Shown: positions 26,099 to 36,442, counted from the stretch's first letter. The stretch: 39,789 nucleotides of DNA from Symbiodinium natans (GCA_905221605.1 CAJNDS010001039.1:1-39789); one strand, 5' to 3'. The notes: generated by a model from the letters alone, not told the origin. Numbers and translations are program-made.

Positions 26099-26154
26099 CT
26101 AGACCCAAGAGTAACGCCTCAGAAAGGGGAATAAGGGCCAAGTCTGGGTCCTAG
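26099..26154. mobile_element. Foldback element family B, copy B3 (short)
   Basis: CTAGACCCAAGAGTAACGCC and GGCCAAGTCTGGGTCCTAG. At 56 bp, the interior is shorter than in B1. Confidence 0.85.
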
Positions 26155-26394
26155 GATGTGTAAGAATTGTTAATTTAGGGTTTAGGGTTTAGGGTTTAGG
26201 GTTTACCTCTTCTAGTGCAAGCACCAAGAGGCGATGGAGCCCAGATGCTTTTGAGCTCCGAGTTCTAGGTCCGCCAGGAAACTTATAGACCCGAAACCCA
26301 TGTCGACAAACCAGCGAAGACCCACAACAAAAACTGACAAACATTCCCGCTGGAGGCCCGAGGATTCCATCCTCCCTTGAAGAGCACCAAAACC

Positions 26395-26710
26395 TAAACC
26401 CCCGAACCTCTAACTCCCCAACCCTGACACTCGAACCCGCTACATGACCCCCGAGAAAGCCCGCAAAGCCCTCGAACCCAAACCCTGTCCCCCTAAACCA
26501 CCAAAACCCTAAAACTTAATCAAGCCCTAAAACGCCCGAAACCCTAAACCCCAAACCTCAAATCCCCGAAGCCCCATACCCTACTCCCCTAAAACCCCTA
26601 GAACCCCTAAACCCCCTAAAGCCCCTAAACCCCCTAAACCCCCTAAATCCCCCTAAAACCCCTAAACCCCCTCAAACCCCTAAAACCCCTAAAAACCCCT
26701 AAAACCCCCT
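26395..26710 (-). repeat. Degenerate CCCCTAAA repeats
   Basis: Over 300 bp of CCCTAAA-like words with many variants and CCCCTAAAACC units toward the right. Confidence 0.85.
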
Positions 26711-26718
26711 GCACAGGC

Positions 26719-26757
26719 CTCTACGGCCTCGTTGCCGGACCCAAGTCTCGCAGCAGC
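26719..26757 (-). CDS. Candidate 39-nt exon (AAARLGSGNEAVE)
   Basis: Thirteen codons lie between CCTAG|GCT and GAG|GCCTGT and read AAARLGSGNEAVE, like a TPR turn with helix-B start. The length equals two exons of the TPR gene. It lies just left of foldback element A4. Confidence 0.45.
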
Positions 26758-26800
26758 CTAGGCTCCCAACAGCCAGTGGGCCGTTCGCATAAGAGCCTAC

Positions 26801-26921
26801 TTGGGATGTTTAGGGTTTAGGGTTTAGGGTTTAGGGTTCTGAAGAGGGGGCATAGTACCCCGCCCCCCCCTAATTGTGATTCCTGTTAAGGACTGCTAGT
26901 ACAAGGGGGGGAGCATCCCAA
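26801..26921. mobile_element. Foldback element family A, copy A4, with telomeric tract in its left arm
   Basis: Left end TTGGGATGT is followed at once by four TTTAGGG units (to about 26838). The rest of the element then follows, ending GGGGGGGAGCATCCCAA. The inner part of the left arm (CCCCCTT...CAGTCC) is missing. Confidence 0.8.
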
Positions 26922-27039
26922 GAGCCTTTTGCGGTGTTTCTGATGATGTAGCTTCGTGAATTTCGTGTGCGTGAATTTGTTGTTTTCTAAATAACATAAA
27001 CAATTAAACGCCTAGATACAAACATATGAATATAAATAT

Positions 27040-27150
27040 GAATCTATATATATATATATATACATGCATAAATCAAAAATACATAAATAAATAAGTAATA
27101 AACAAGTACATAAATTCATAAATAAACTATATATATATATATACAATAGC
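27040..27150. repeat. AT-rich microsatellite stretches
   Basis: Two TATATA runs (about 27045-27063 and 27127-27144) are separated by ATAAAT-rich sequence. Confidence 0.85.
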
Positions 27151-27171
27151 GTAACAACGTTCTGGCACCCT

Positions 27172-27403
27172 GAACCCTCTCCCTAAACCCTGTACCCTAC
27201 ACCCCAAACCCGAAACTTTACAGCCCGAAACCCGAAACCCGAAACCCGAAACCCGAAACCCGAACTCCTAAACCCTAAACTCCGAACCCTAAACCCCAAA
27301 CCCTAAACCCGAAACCTTGCGGAATGCTGGCACCCAACCCTAAACTAAACCCTAAACCCTAAACCCTAAACCCTGAACCCTAAACCCTAAACCCTAAACC
27401 CTG
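27172..27403 (-). repeat. Degenerate telomeric tract, CCCGAAA and CCCTAAA
   Basis: A run of about six CCCGAAA units is followed by perfect CCCTAAA at the right end. Confidence 0.9.
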
Positions 27404-27609
27404 CCCCTGGCGGCTTGGATTCCTGGACCAGAGGGCCCAGGCAGGCCGGTTGCCACAAACACCCCTCCAGCCCAGACCACCACACCAAGGGCCAAGAGCC
27501 CCCGGCCAAGGGCCCCCGCGCCATTGGCCCGGGCCAAGGGCGCCCCAGGTCAAGGGTCCCAATGGGCCAAGGGTCCCCCCAGAGCCGCCAAGAACGTCAA
27601 GGGCCGCCG

Positions 27610-28125
27610 TACCATCAATGAAAAATGTAAAAAAGTAGTGGAATGGACGGTTTTGCGCACCCCTCTCCAGTTTACACCAGAAGCGCCAGGAAAGCCCAGG
27701 AAGCCCCCAAGAGGCGCCAAGAGCCACCAAAAAGGCTTCAAAAGGCCCCCTCGGGCGACTCCAAGATTTGTCCGTGCCCGCAATGAAAAATGCTATTTTT
27801 CACTATTTTTTCAATGGGTTTTAGGCACCCCTGCCCGCAATGAAAAATGTTGTTTTTTTGTACCGAAATCGATGGTTTGGGCACCCCTCCATTTCACTCC
27901 AAAAGGACCAGGAAAGCCCCAGGAAGCCCCCAAAACAGCAAGGGCCTCTATGGGCCCTGACGTGCCGAAGGCCCGAAAAGGGCCGAGGCTACCCCGAACC
28001 CCAGCTTCAACCCTAGCGATTGAAATACTCATTGGCGAAAACAAGGCCCTGATACGCCGAAGGTCCGAACAGGGCCGAGGCTACCCTCGACTCCAGCTTA
28101 AACCCCAACACCAACTTCAAAAAAG
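27610..28125. repeat. Nested local repeats with CAATGAAAAATG core
   Basis: CAATGAAAAATG occurs near 27617, 27781 and 27839. The block from 27617 including CAGGAAAGCCCAGGAAGCCC recurs about 222 bp later. A second unit (AAGGCCCGAAAAGGGCCGAG, then CCAGCTTCAAACCC-like text) repeats about 92 bp apart. The long plus frame through it is likely repeat-borne. Confidence 0.75.
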
Positions 28126-28164
28126 CACAAGAAAAAGTTCATAAACCCGAAACCCTAATGGAGT

Positions 28165-28207
28165 ATCCCGAGTCTGGAGCCCACTTGGCAGCCTTGGAGA
28201 GCCTCTC
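28165..28207 (-). CDS. Candidate exon (ERLSKAAKWAPDSG)
   Basis: After GTCTCAG the minus strand reads ERLSKAAKWAPDSGYS. The flanks are degenerate CCCTAAA on the left and TTTAGGG on the right. The donor is not clear. Confidence 0.4.
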
Positions 28208-28227
28208 CTGAGACTCCAGGCAGCTCC

Positions 28228-28420
28228 TGGGTTTAGGGTTTAGGGTTTAGGGTTGGGGGTTTAAGGTTTAGGGTTCAGGGCTTAGGGTTGAGGGTTGAGG
28301 GTTCAGGGTTGGGGGGTTAGGGCTTAGGGTTGAGGGCTTGGGGTTTAGGATTTGGGTTTTGGGTTTAGGGTTCAGGGTTTAGGGCCTAGTTTAGGGTTTA
28401 GGGTCTAGGGTTCAGGGCTT
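28228..28420 (+). repeat. Degenerate TTTAGGG tract
   Basis: Three perfect units then TTGAGGG, TTCAGGG and TTTGGG variants over about 190 bp. Confidence 0.9.
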
Positions 28421-28564
28421 AGACCATCATCTTGGGGGCTCCTAGCGGGCTTGCAGGGTGGTCAGGGTCTAAGGGGCTGAGCAGAGGTCTTTTCGTTTGG
28501 GGGCTCCCGGGTTTTATATAAACACAACCCTGAACCCTGAACCCTAAACCCCCCAACCCCAAAC

Positions 28565-28598
28565 CAGGGAGATACAGGTATAAGGGGGAGCATCCCAA
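28565..28598. mobile_element. Right end of a family A element (A6) abutting CCCTAAA-like repeats
   Basis: ATAAGGGGGAGCATCCCAA is the family A right end. The rest of the element is absent, and CCCTGAACCC/CCCCAAACC lies directly left. Confidence 0.65.
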
Positions 28599-28710
28599 GT
28601 CCAGGCTTATGTTGTAGAGAATGATCTTCGGCCTTTGTCAGATCGGCGGATACTCCTTTGCTGCCAGGTAACTTGGCCTGCGGCCTTTTTCGTGGCTCCG
28701 AATACTATGT

Positions 28711-28836
28711 GCTTAAGAATCCCCCGCCTCAGAAAATATAAAAAACAAACGAAAAGCTAACAATCCCCATATTTCCCTTACAAGGGTACAAGGAAGAATC
28801 CTAGCATTTGATTTTGGAAGGGGGCGGTTCTTAAGC
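28711..28836. mobile_element. Foldback element family F
   Basis: GCTTAAGAATCCCCCGCC and GGGGGCGGTTCTTAAGC are terminal inverted repeats of about 16 bp. 126 bp, AT-rich inside. Confidence 0.85.
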
Positions 28837-28923
28837 AAATAGCAGTTATTCTTGGTGGGGCATGGAGCCTGAAACCCAGCTAACTAGGCCTCCATCCCTT
28901 AGACAAGTCCAAGCACCTCATCC

Positions 28924-29030
28924 TAGTTGCTGAGTTCATAAGCCCCAAAAAAATATACACTTTCAGTGCTATAGGGGATTCTAGTATCCCAAAAAGTGTA
29001 ACAGTGTAAAGTGTACTCACTCAGCTACTA
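28924..29030. mobile_element. Foldback element family G
   Basis: TAGTTGCTGAGT pairs with ACTCAGCTACTA, and inner TACACTTTC / GTAAAGTGTAC pair as well. About 107 bp. Confidence 0.75.
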
Positions 29031-29100
29031 AGTCATCCCAGCCCAATGGGCTATGCATTTTAAAATACACTTCTTCGGCATGATAGGGCCATCATGGTTC

Positions 29101-29200
29101 TAAACCCTAAACCCTAAACCCTAAACCCTAAACCCTAAACCCTAAACCCTAAACCCTAAACCCTAAACCCTAAACCCTGAACACTAAAACCCTAAACCCC
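29101..29200 (-). repeat. Telomeric tract CCCTAAA, 11 perfect units plus variants
   Basis: Left flank of the weak exon candidate at 29223-29270. Confidence 0.95.
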
Positions 29201-29222
29201 CCTCAAGCTACAGCGACAAAAA

Positions 29223-29270
29223 ACCCATGAATCCAAGGCACTGCAGCGAAGGTGCATCTGCCCAGGGACT
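29223..29270. CDS. Weak candidate exon, strand unclear
   Basis: The plus strand has CTGCAG ... GAGTTG|GTGAGT, a textbook donor, reading SEGASAQGLPGV. The minus strand also reads open (DSPTPGSPWADAPSLQC). It lies between CCCTAAA and TTTAGGG tracts. Confidence 0.3.
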
Positions 29271-29533
29271 GCCAGGAGTTGGTGAGTCCTTGGGACTTTA
29301 ACGGTTTAGGGTTTAGGGTTTAGGGCTTCGGAGCTTCTTGGGGTTGAGGGTCAGGTCCAAGGGCTGCTAGGGACTCAGGTTCCAAGAACCCAAACCCTGA
29401 AAAACTTTGGTGCAGCTGCAGGGCCGTTCTGGAAACGGCATCTCTGGCCGTGCTCGACAGGGAATGGCGGCCCAGCATCAGCGAAAGCCTCTCTGGCGAC
29501 AAGGACGAGGGACCTGCGCTGTGAGGAATCGGT

Positions 29534-29691
29534 TTGAGATGTCTTCCCTTATCAGGCAGTCCTTTATGGGGATTATAGTACCCCCTAGTCTGATCCCCTT
29601 TAGAGCCTTATTAGGCAGTCCTTTATAGGGATTATAGTACCCCCCTCGTCTGATCCCTATTATGCTGTTAGCACAAGGGGGAACATGCCAA
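29534..29691. mobile_element. Foldback element family A, copy A5, with internal 59-bp duplication
   Basis: Left end TTGAGATGTCTTCCCTTA, right end AAGGGGGAACATGCCAA. The segment with GGCAGTCCTTTATGGGGATT (from about 29555) is repeated 59 bp later (29614). Confidence 0.8.
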
Positions 29692-30529
29692 GTTTTCGTA
29701 CCTGCGAGAAGGTGCTAGAGGGGATGCCCTACACCCTTCAACCAGCTTTGACTATCATCTTTTCTCATGACTACCCCAGTTGAACATGAACCCAAACCGT
29801 AAACCCTAGAAATCCTACAAACCCTATAAACCCTATCAACCCCTGGAAACCCCTGTAAAACCTGTAAACCCCTATCAAAAACCTGTGAACCCCTATAAAC
29901 CCTATAACGGCCCCAGGAAGCCCCACGAGCTCAAGACCTTGGCGCTCGCTTGCGGGACGGCTAGCCTGCAAAAAAACAAAAAGAACGGTTGACGTCAGGT
30001 CTGCGGTTCTGGGCTCTTTGGATGGTTTAGGACTTACGGTTGAGGGTTTAGGGCTTTTTGGGGGTTTAGGGGCTTTGGGGGGATAAGGGTATTGGGGTTT
30101 GGAAGCTTTGGGTTTTGGAGTTTTGGGGTTTGGGGCTTTGGAGTTTTGGGGTTTTGGGTGTAGGGATTCGGTGGATCAGGAAGGTATGCATGGTCTAAGC
30201 TTCCGGGTACGGCGATCCTTATGGGATGGCATGGGGGTTGACCTAGGGGTTCCCCTAACAGATAGTACAATTTCCAGATGGAATTGTCCGGTTACCAAAG
30301 ATGCAGCTGCGAAGTTTGCTAGGTTTCCAAGGTGTAGGAAGACGAGCTGGCAAGTGATAATCCATGAACAAGCTGCGAAAATACACGTCAACATCAAGGA
30401 GCTCTCACTGGTGCACGATGGATGACACACGAAAAGGTAGAAATAACCCTAAACCCTACACCCTAAACCCTAAACCCTGAACCCTAAACCCTAAACAGTA
30501 GAATCTCAGTCGATGTGAATAAAGTCAGG

Positions 30530-30571
30530 CAACCCGAATTGGGCCCACGAGCTTCCCATCCACGCACAAGC
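30530..30571 (-). CDS. Candidate exon (LCVDGKLVGPIRVA)
   Basis: After GTGTAG|GC the minus strand reads LCVDGKLVGPIRVA and then TGA, unless a donor such as ATTCG|GGTT or CG|GGTTGC intervenes. The text looks like beta-strand coding sequence. Confidence 0.35.
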
Positions 30572-30649
30572 CTACACCGAGACAGCTGGTTAGGGTTTAC
30601 GGGTTCTGGAGGCCGATGTAGTTCGAACCGGTACTATATCCGATGTCTA

Positions 30650-30692
30650 GGGTTTAGGGTTTAGGGTTTAGGGTTTAGGGTTTAGGGTTCAG
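30650..30692 (+). repeat. Telomeric tract TTTAGGG
   Basis: About six units. Confidence 0.95.
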
Positions 30693-30805
30693 GGGCTGAG
30701 ATGGGGAGTATGAGGGGATGATATTTTCGAACCCGTTGTAGGTGAAGCCCCTCTCAGCACTTCGCCCCCGACCTCTCCCAACCCCGAAAACCTCCGAGGC
30801 TGTAG

Positions 30806-30910
30806 GGTTTAGGGTTTAGGGTTTGGGGTTTAGGGTTTGGGGTTTAGGGTTTAGGGTTTGGGGTTTAGGGTTTGGGGTTTAGGGTTTGGGGAATAGGGTT
30901 TAGGGGTTGA
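30806..30910 (+). repeat. Alternating TTTAGGG / TTTGGGG tract
   Basis: TTTAGGG and TTTGGGG alternate repeatedly, suggesting a 14-bp higher-order unit. Confidence 0.9.
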
Positions 30911-30921
30911 CCCTTCACTCC

Positions 30922-31010
30922 AGCTCTGCGTCCTCCAAGGGCGCCGTGGTGCTGGCGGCGCTGGGGGACATGTTCGGCCAGGATGCCTCTGAGATGGCGC
31001 GGCTTTTTGG
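30922..31010 (+). CDS. Candidate exon, probably plus strand (GAVVLAALGDMFGQDASEMA)
   Basis: The plus strand reads SSSKGAVVLAALGDMFGQDA and continues SEMARLFG after CACTCCAG. Third positions are strongly G/C. The minus strand is also open (ILAEHVPQRRQHHGALGG), so the strand is not certain. If it is plus, it would belong to a different gene from the minus-strand candidates. Confidence 0.4.
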
Positions 31011-31049
31011 GCTTTATTTAGGGTTTAGGGTTTAGGGTCCAGGGCTTAG

Positions 31050-31640
31050 GGTTTAGGGTTTTGGGTTCAGTAGATTGTCTGTGATGTCCAGGGCAGCTAA
31101 CAACCACTTCAGCATGAGTAGAGCAGCGCCTGCTGAGTACTATTAGTCACACTTTTTTTGCGCGCGCAGCCTGGCCCTGGGGTGTTGGCGTCCTATGCAA
31201 CAATCCGCTCATCACCTGGGTCTTATAGGCTTGCAGTAGCAGCCAGGGGTCAGCCCAAGCAGAACAACCGAAGCCCGCTGACCCAGCCACCAGTCGTTCA
31301 GACTTGCTACCAAGTAAGTCAAGTAGATGCTGCGATGTGCAGGTAACACGGCGCAAAAAGTTTACAACTAAACAGCCCCAACTTTAGACTCACACCTGCA
31401 ACCGCGCAGAGCCTTGTCCATCCTGTCTGCCGAGTAGTCCAGGTCTGCAGAGACGAGGGTTTAGGGTTGAGGCTTTAAAGGTGAAGGGTTTGGGGTTTTG
31501 GGTTTTGGGTTAGCGTTGACATTCGCAGTTGGTCTCCTAAAAGCCCTTCTAGGGTTGAGGCTCATTAGGACAGCCACGGAAAAGGCAGGGCCGCAAGGCA
31601 CTGAGCGTCGCTCAACTCGAGGCCCGCCTAAACCCTCTGA
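31050..31640. other. Mostly tract-free stretch, no gene supported
   Basis: Both strands have open frames of about 60-70 codons at 31147-31356, but no register, motif or clear borders. Confidence 0.35.
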
Positions 31641-31671
31641 GAAAGTATTCTGGACAACTTTCATATCAGAT

Positions 31672-31825
31672 CATATATATGTATATATATATATATATAT
31701 ACATATTGCACATTCAGATGACAAAAATGATGAATGATATATATATATATATATATATACATATGTATATATGTATACATATATGTATATATGTATATAC
31801 ATATGTATACATGTATACATATAGG
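31672..31825. repeat. TA / TATG microsatellite
   Basis: TATATA runs mixed with TATATGTA units. The open frames here (Tyr/Ile repeats) are not genes. Confidence 0.95.
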
Positions 31826-31859
31826 AAAATCCATAATATGATATGATGTGATGGAATCC

Positions 31860-32640
31860 CCCCCCCACCCCCCCACCCCCAAGGGCCTAAGTAGTCATAG
31901 GCACCCCACATGAGGGACCCAACTTTCGGGATCCTGCCTTTTCGGCAAACACCAAAGTCATAACAAGAGCAGCAGCGAGGGAACAGAAGTCTTAGCCAAG
32001 ATGCCGCTCCCGCAATGAACCGCTGTCTGCAGAAATGCTTGATTACGAAACATATCTCTGTAGGCTTTGTTGGGGAACATCATCATCGTTCTTTGGAAGG
32101 AACTGCTTCTATCGCTTGCGGAATGCCCGGCTTACCTAGGACAAGCACTCAGGTGAGTCCGTTGGGCGGCGATCAGGCTGACCAAACTTCATTACAAGCA
32201 TGCCAACCACCGTTCGGAGGTTGCTTGAAGGAAAGCGCAACCAGCCTGCAAGAAACACCCATTCTGCACCATTTTGAAGCTCCCAATATTGTAGTCTCCA
32301 GCACTCATTGTTGGACCAAACACCCCAACGAGTGCGCCTGGTGAGATGGGCGATGCGCTGCAGGCGCTCGGGCTACAATAGCCTGGCGCACAGCTAGTTC
32401 TAGGGTTCTTCAGGGAGGGGGGTCCAAGGGGGGTATGTAGCCCAAGGTTCCCCAATACTGCCTATACTACTCCCGCAGGATCGGTTTAAGGGTTGGTTTT
32501 AAGAAGCACGTCCGTCAGACGGGAATTCTGAGAGTCGAACGCTTTTGGTGTGCTTTCTTGGTCCCTCCGAGCCCCTGATAGCCGCTATTGAAAACTGTGT
32601 ATGTAAAGTTGATCGAGCATATAGTATATGAAATAGATCC
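31860..32640. other. Tract-free stretch, no gene supported
   Basis: A plus frame (32015-32344) and overlapping minus frames exist. None shows a recognisable domain. Confidence 0.35.
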
Positions 32641-32789
32641 GTAAACCCTAACCCTAACCCTGAGCCCTGAACCCCAAACCCTGAACCCTGTTGAGGATCA
32701 GCCACCCAGCATTCCTGCATACCGGGCCTGCCGAAGTAACAGCACCGCAAGACTGGGTTCTGCGAGACCTCACAGAGGATGCTCCGACT

Positions 32790-32893
32790 TCTAAACCCTA
32801 AACCCTAACCCTAAACCCTAAATCCTAAACCCTAAACCCTAAACCCTACACCCTAAACCCTACACCCTAAACCCTAAAGGCCCTAAACCCTGG
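32790..32893 (-). repeat. Telomeric tract CCCTAAA with CCCTACA
   Basis: About 13 units. Confidence 0.95.
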
Positions 32894-33427
32894 GGGGCTT
32901 CGGGTGCTTAGAGGCTGGAATCCACACCTTCGGCATAGGGAGTCTTCGGCTTTAGGGTTTAGAGCCTTAGGGTTTAGAGCCTTAGGGTTTAGGGTTTAGG
33001 GTTCGGGGTTCAGGCTGTGCCGGGTTTAAGGTTCAGTGGGTGCATGTCTGTAAGTCGATCGCAAATCTCCGCCCTGCACAATTTAGCAGGCCCACTTCCA
33101 GGTGTTGTATTCTGTAGACCCTAAACCCTCAACCCTGAACCCGAAACCTTCATTAAGCCCGAACCCAGAATATGAAGGTCAACAAATCAATCCCTAACCT
33201 CGGAGCGCCGTGAAGCCCCAACTCCTAAACAACCCCTTGAAGCCCCAAACTGTGATCCCCAAATCGTACACCACGAAACACGCTTTAAACCCTAGACCCT
33301 AAAACCCTAAACCCTATAAACCCTAAATCCTGTCTCCCTTTTTGTAACCCCAGAACTCAACATGGGTCTGTTCGATAGTGAGATGCAATTTCGGGGGTAT
33401 GTTCGCGCGTGTGCAACCCACATGCCC

Positions 33428-33510
33428 TTCTTAAACTCGGGCCCTAAACCGCCCTAAACCCTAAACCCTAAGCCCTAAACCCTAAACCCTAAGCCCTAAA
33501 CCCTAAACCC
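33428..33510 (-). repeat. Telomeric tract CCCTAAA with CCCTAAG
   Basis: About 11 units. Confidence 0.95.
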
Positions 33511-33521
33511 AAATCTCAAAG

Positions 33522-33600
33522 AGCCTCGGCAGGCGCTCTTGGGGTCCGCTGGGTGCTGCGAGACGCATGGGCCCTGGCCCAACGTCTGGGGTGGCGCTTG
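33522..33600. CDS. Weak candidate exon, strand unclear
   Basis: A unique GC-rich segment lies between a CCCTAAA tract and TTTAGGG repeats. The plus strand reads ALLGSAGCCETHGPWPNVWG and the minus APPQTLGQGPCVSQHPADPK. Neither is decisive. Confidence 0.2.
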
Positions 33601-33889
33601 GGGGTTTAGGGTTTAGGGAGTAAGGATTAGGGTTTAGGCCTTTTCCTTGGATTCAGGTACTCCTTATCGCGTCCCCCCACCCGAACTGTTCTCTTTCAAG
33701 GTTTAGGGTTCTACCCCCCGATCCGCCCTGACAAGCGGGGCCTTCTTGGATTCGTAATGTTTCTACCCGCTTCGTTGACGTCATGCTAGGCCAATTCAAA
33801 AACGAGGGCCGACGACCACAGGAAGAGAGGAAAAGGAACGAAGCAAAAAACCAAGAACACTGCAGGACAAGGCATTGGTGGTGAGTTGA

Positions 33890-34450
33890 ATGTCACATGA
33901 AACCCAAACATGCTTCGGTTCAAGTCCAACGTGCCGACTCTGGGTGTACTGCGTCTCAGACGCACCTATTCCCTACGAAGAACCAGTATGCGCAGGGGCT
34001 AGTGGCACGAGCATTGACGGCTTCTGGTTCGTCCAAAATGGGGTTTGTGTCTCTAGTGTAAGGCCGGGGTTTCCTGATCTGGGTCTGCGGGGTTATGTTG
34101 AATATAGGGTTTGCTAGGGGGTGTATTCGGGCTGTCGAACTCCACATGACTGTTCTGTAATGGCTGCAAATGTCTCGGGATCGTTTCTGGAGTGCCTCGA
34201 CAAGGATGTCACTGGCCCATCATGCAGTGTCAGGCGAGAATCACTTTCTGACTTGTTCGGTGGATGTATACAGGGTCTGCGGAAAAGGTGCTGCGCTCAG
34301 GTGTGCAGATGCCGTGCGAGTAGTCCTGAATGTATCTCACATGGTCCGCAGGTAGTTTCGGTACATTCTGGAGCCCAGGCAAGTACGCAACAAGTGCTCT
34401 CAGTGCATCAACCTGGCCGATGTCACCTAGACCCAAGAGTAACCTCGGAA
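33890..34450 (+). other. Two abutting plus-strand open frames, Cys-rich, doubtful
   Basis: Two plus frames (33890-34117 and 34121-34453) follow each other in a stretch free of telomeric tracts. The first includes a text like VQNGVCVSSVRPGFPDLGLR and the second has many Cys. They might be pieces of one old gene. No family is recognised and the minus strand is partly open too. Confidence 0.2.
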
Positions 34451-34535
34451 TAAACGGGTACCCTTTTTGGATTAGAGAGGTTCATAAGGGAACTAAACCC
34501 CAAAAAAGGGAATAAGGGCCGACTCTGGGTCCTAG
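34427..34535. mobile_element. Foldback element family B, copy B1 (longest)
   Basis: CTAGACCCAAGAGTAACCTC ... AAGGGCCGACTCTGGGTCCTAG, with pairing inner arms GGAATAAACGGGTACCC / AGGGAATAAGG. About 109 bp. CTAG at both ends. Confidence 0.85.
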
Positions 34536-34704
34536 TCATCGAGGCTGAGGAACTGCGGTTTTTTTTGCTCACGCTTTGCTTCAGGTGCAGTCAGCGAGCG
34601 CCCGGAACCCCATGATCCCCAAACCCTCTTCCCTTACACCCCTGGGTGCGTCGGGGCGCCACTTTACACAATGTCATGGTATTTGCTGCCGCTGCGCGGC
34701 GAGA

Positions 34705-34800
34705 CCCTAAACCCTAAACCCTAAACCCTAACCCTAAACCCTAAACCCTAAACCCCAATATTATAAACCCTACACCCGAAACCCTTAAACCCTAACCCCG
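34705..34800 (-). repeat. Telomeric tract CCCTAAA, degenerate to the right
   Basis: Seven good units then variants. Confidence 0.9.
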
Positions 34801-35336
34801 AAGCAGGCTCAGAGATCAGTCGGTATTGTACTGGACCACCTGAAGGATGACATCAGGTGCTACAAAAGCAAGCCGACTAGATGCTGGCATGTAACTTTCA
34901 GGGTTTAGGTTTGTAGGGCTCAGGGATTCGAGTTCGTTTAGAGGGTTTAGGGATTCGAGTTCAGGGTTAGGGTTTGGAGTTCAGCGCTTAGACTTTGCTT
35001 TAAGATTTCAATCGCGCGGGCGTGGGGGAGGAGGCGGTTCCACCCTTTGGCCTCCTATAAACGGAGAAACCCTCAACCCTCTTGATGTCTCTGACAGGCC
35101 ACCATGGACCATTGTTCTGCTGAGAACTGCCTTGAGTCCTTCTACTACAATCCTGGATCACATGCATACGCGTTTAGGGCTTAGGGCTTGAAGGGTTTCT
35201 CAAAATAGGGTACCAGTTTTGGGGGGTTCCCTAAATACAGAAAATAAACAAATAGATATAACTATATATATATATATATATTTATTTATATAGGAGTAAA
35301 ATATCAACAAAGATTAGCAATACTACCACAACAACA

Positions 35337-35355
35337 ACAACTACTGCTGCTGCTG

Positions 35356-35392
<37 letters not shown>

Positions 35393-35492
35393 GACGACGA
35401 CGATGACGACGACGACGACGACGAGGACGACGACGACGACTACCACTACCACTACCACTACCACTACCACTACCACTACTACTACGACGACG

Positions 35493-35524
<32 letters not shown>

Positions 35525-35628
35525 TACTACTACTACTACTACTACCACTACCACTACCACTACCACTACCACTACCACTACGACTACTACTACTCCTACT
35601 CCTACTCCTCCTACTCCTACTCCTACTC

Positions 35629-35693
<65 letters not shown>

Positions 35694-35694
35694 G
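35337..35694. repeat. Triplet microsatellite of ACT / ACG / ACC / CCT units, about 357 bp
   Basis: Uninterrupted triplet phase with blocks of different third bases. The long frames of poly-Thr, poly-Ser/Arg and poly-Val are simple products of the repeat. Confidence 0.97.
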
Positions 35695-35771
35695 ATAGCA
35701 AGGGGGCCCCCTATTTTGGGAAACACCCATGTGACCAAATCATGATACGAATGCCCGAAGATTCTTCCAGC

Positions 35772-35805
35772 CTTCTCTTGAAACCGGCGCATCTCCTCGG
35801 CGAGC
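35772..35805 (-). CDS. Candidate 34-nt exon (LAEEMRRFQEK)
   Basis: From TTTGAG|G to AAG|GCTGGA the minus strand reads (R)LAEEMRRFQEK, a charged helix. It has the AG|GC borders and lies next to half of a family D foldback element and the triplet microsatellite. Confidence 0.45.
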
Positions 35806-35835
35806 CTCAAACTTGATGGTTTCGCGTGTATAGGG

Positions 35836-35895
35836 TTTAGGGTGTATAGGGTTCAGGTTTAGGGTTTAGGGTTTAGGGTTTAGGGTTTAGGGTGC
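35836..35895 (+). repeat. Telomeric tract TTTAGGG
   Basis: About seven units, the first ones degenerate. Confidence 0.9.
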
Positions 35896-36442
35896 ATAGG
35901 AACAGGGGTTTGTGATGACTTGTGTGCTCAGGGCGGTGGCCAGGGTTCGGAAGAATATGGTTGTCTCGTTCAGTGAAATCTACCCGCGCGCCCCAACCTG
36001 TGGAACGACCATGACTCCTAGGATGAAAACAACCCCACAGCTTAGGGTTCAGGGTTTAGGGTTAGGGTCTAGGGTCTAGGGTTTAGGGTTTAGGGCCACC
36101 CCCTCCCGCCCCAGCCCTCCTCTGTAAGGGGTCCGAGCATCGGGTTTGGCCGGATGCTTCTCTTCCCATTCCTGAACCCTAAACCTGACACCCTCGAACC
36201 CTAGGCCCGACTGGGAGGTTCACGGATACTTGCAATTGCGGTTACAGGTACCCGAAGCAAGGTTTGATTTTGTAGCCTCCAAGTAAGTTGGACTTCGAGA
36301 ACTTTAAAAGTTGCCCTCGGTACTTTAGACGGGAGTCCTAGTTGAGATTTTTTGTACCATGCAGGGAGGAGGCCTGTTAGGACGGTATGTTTAATTGCAT
36401 GGGGCAAACTGCAGCCAAGAATACCGAGGAAAAAAAGAGCAA

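Noticed and set aside
27524-28144. 206-codon plus-strand frame
   Set aside because: It runs through internally repeated sequence (222-bp and 92-bp units) and has no domain; the Lys/Pro/Ala-rich text follows the repeats.
31661-31911. Tyr/Ile-rich frames on the minus strand
   Set aside because: TA-type microsatellite translation.
35101-35170. Plus-strand GCCACCATGG start context with a short frame
   Set aside because: The frame ends after about 23 codons with no recognisable continuation, and the match to an animal-type start context is not meaningful here.
35282-35816. Long open frames of poly-Val, poly-Ser/Arg and poly-Thr
   Set aside because: They are frames through the triplet microsatellite and have no independent coding evidence.
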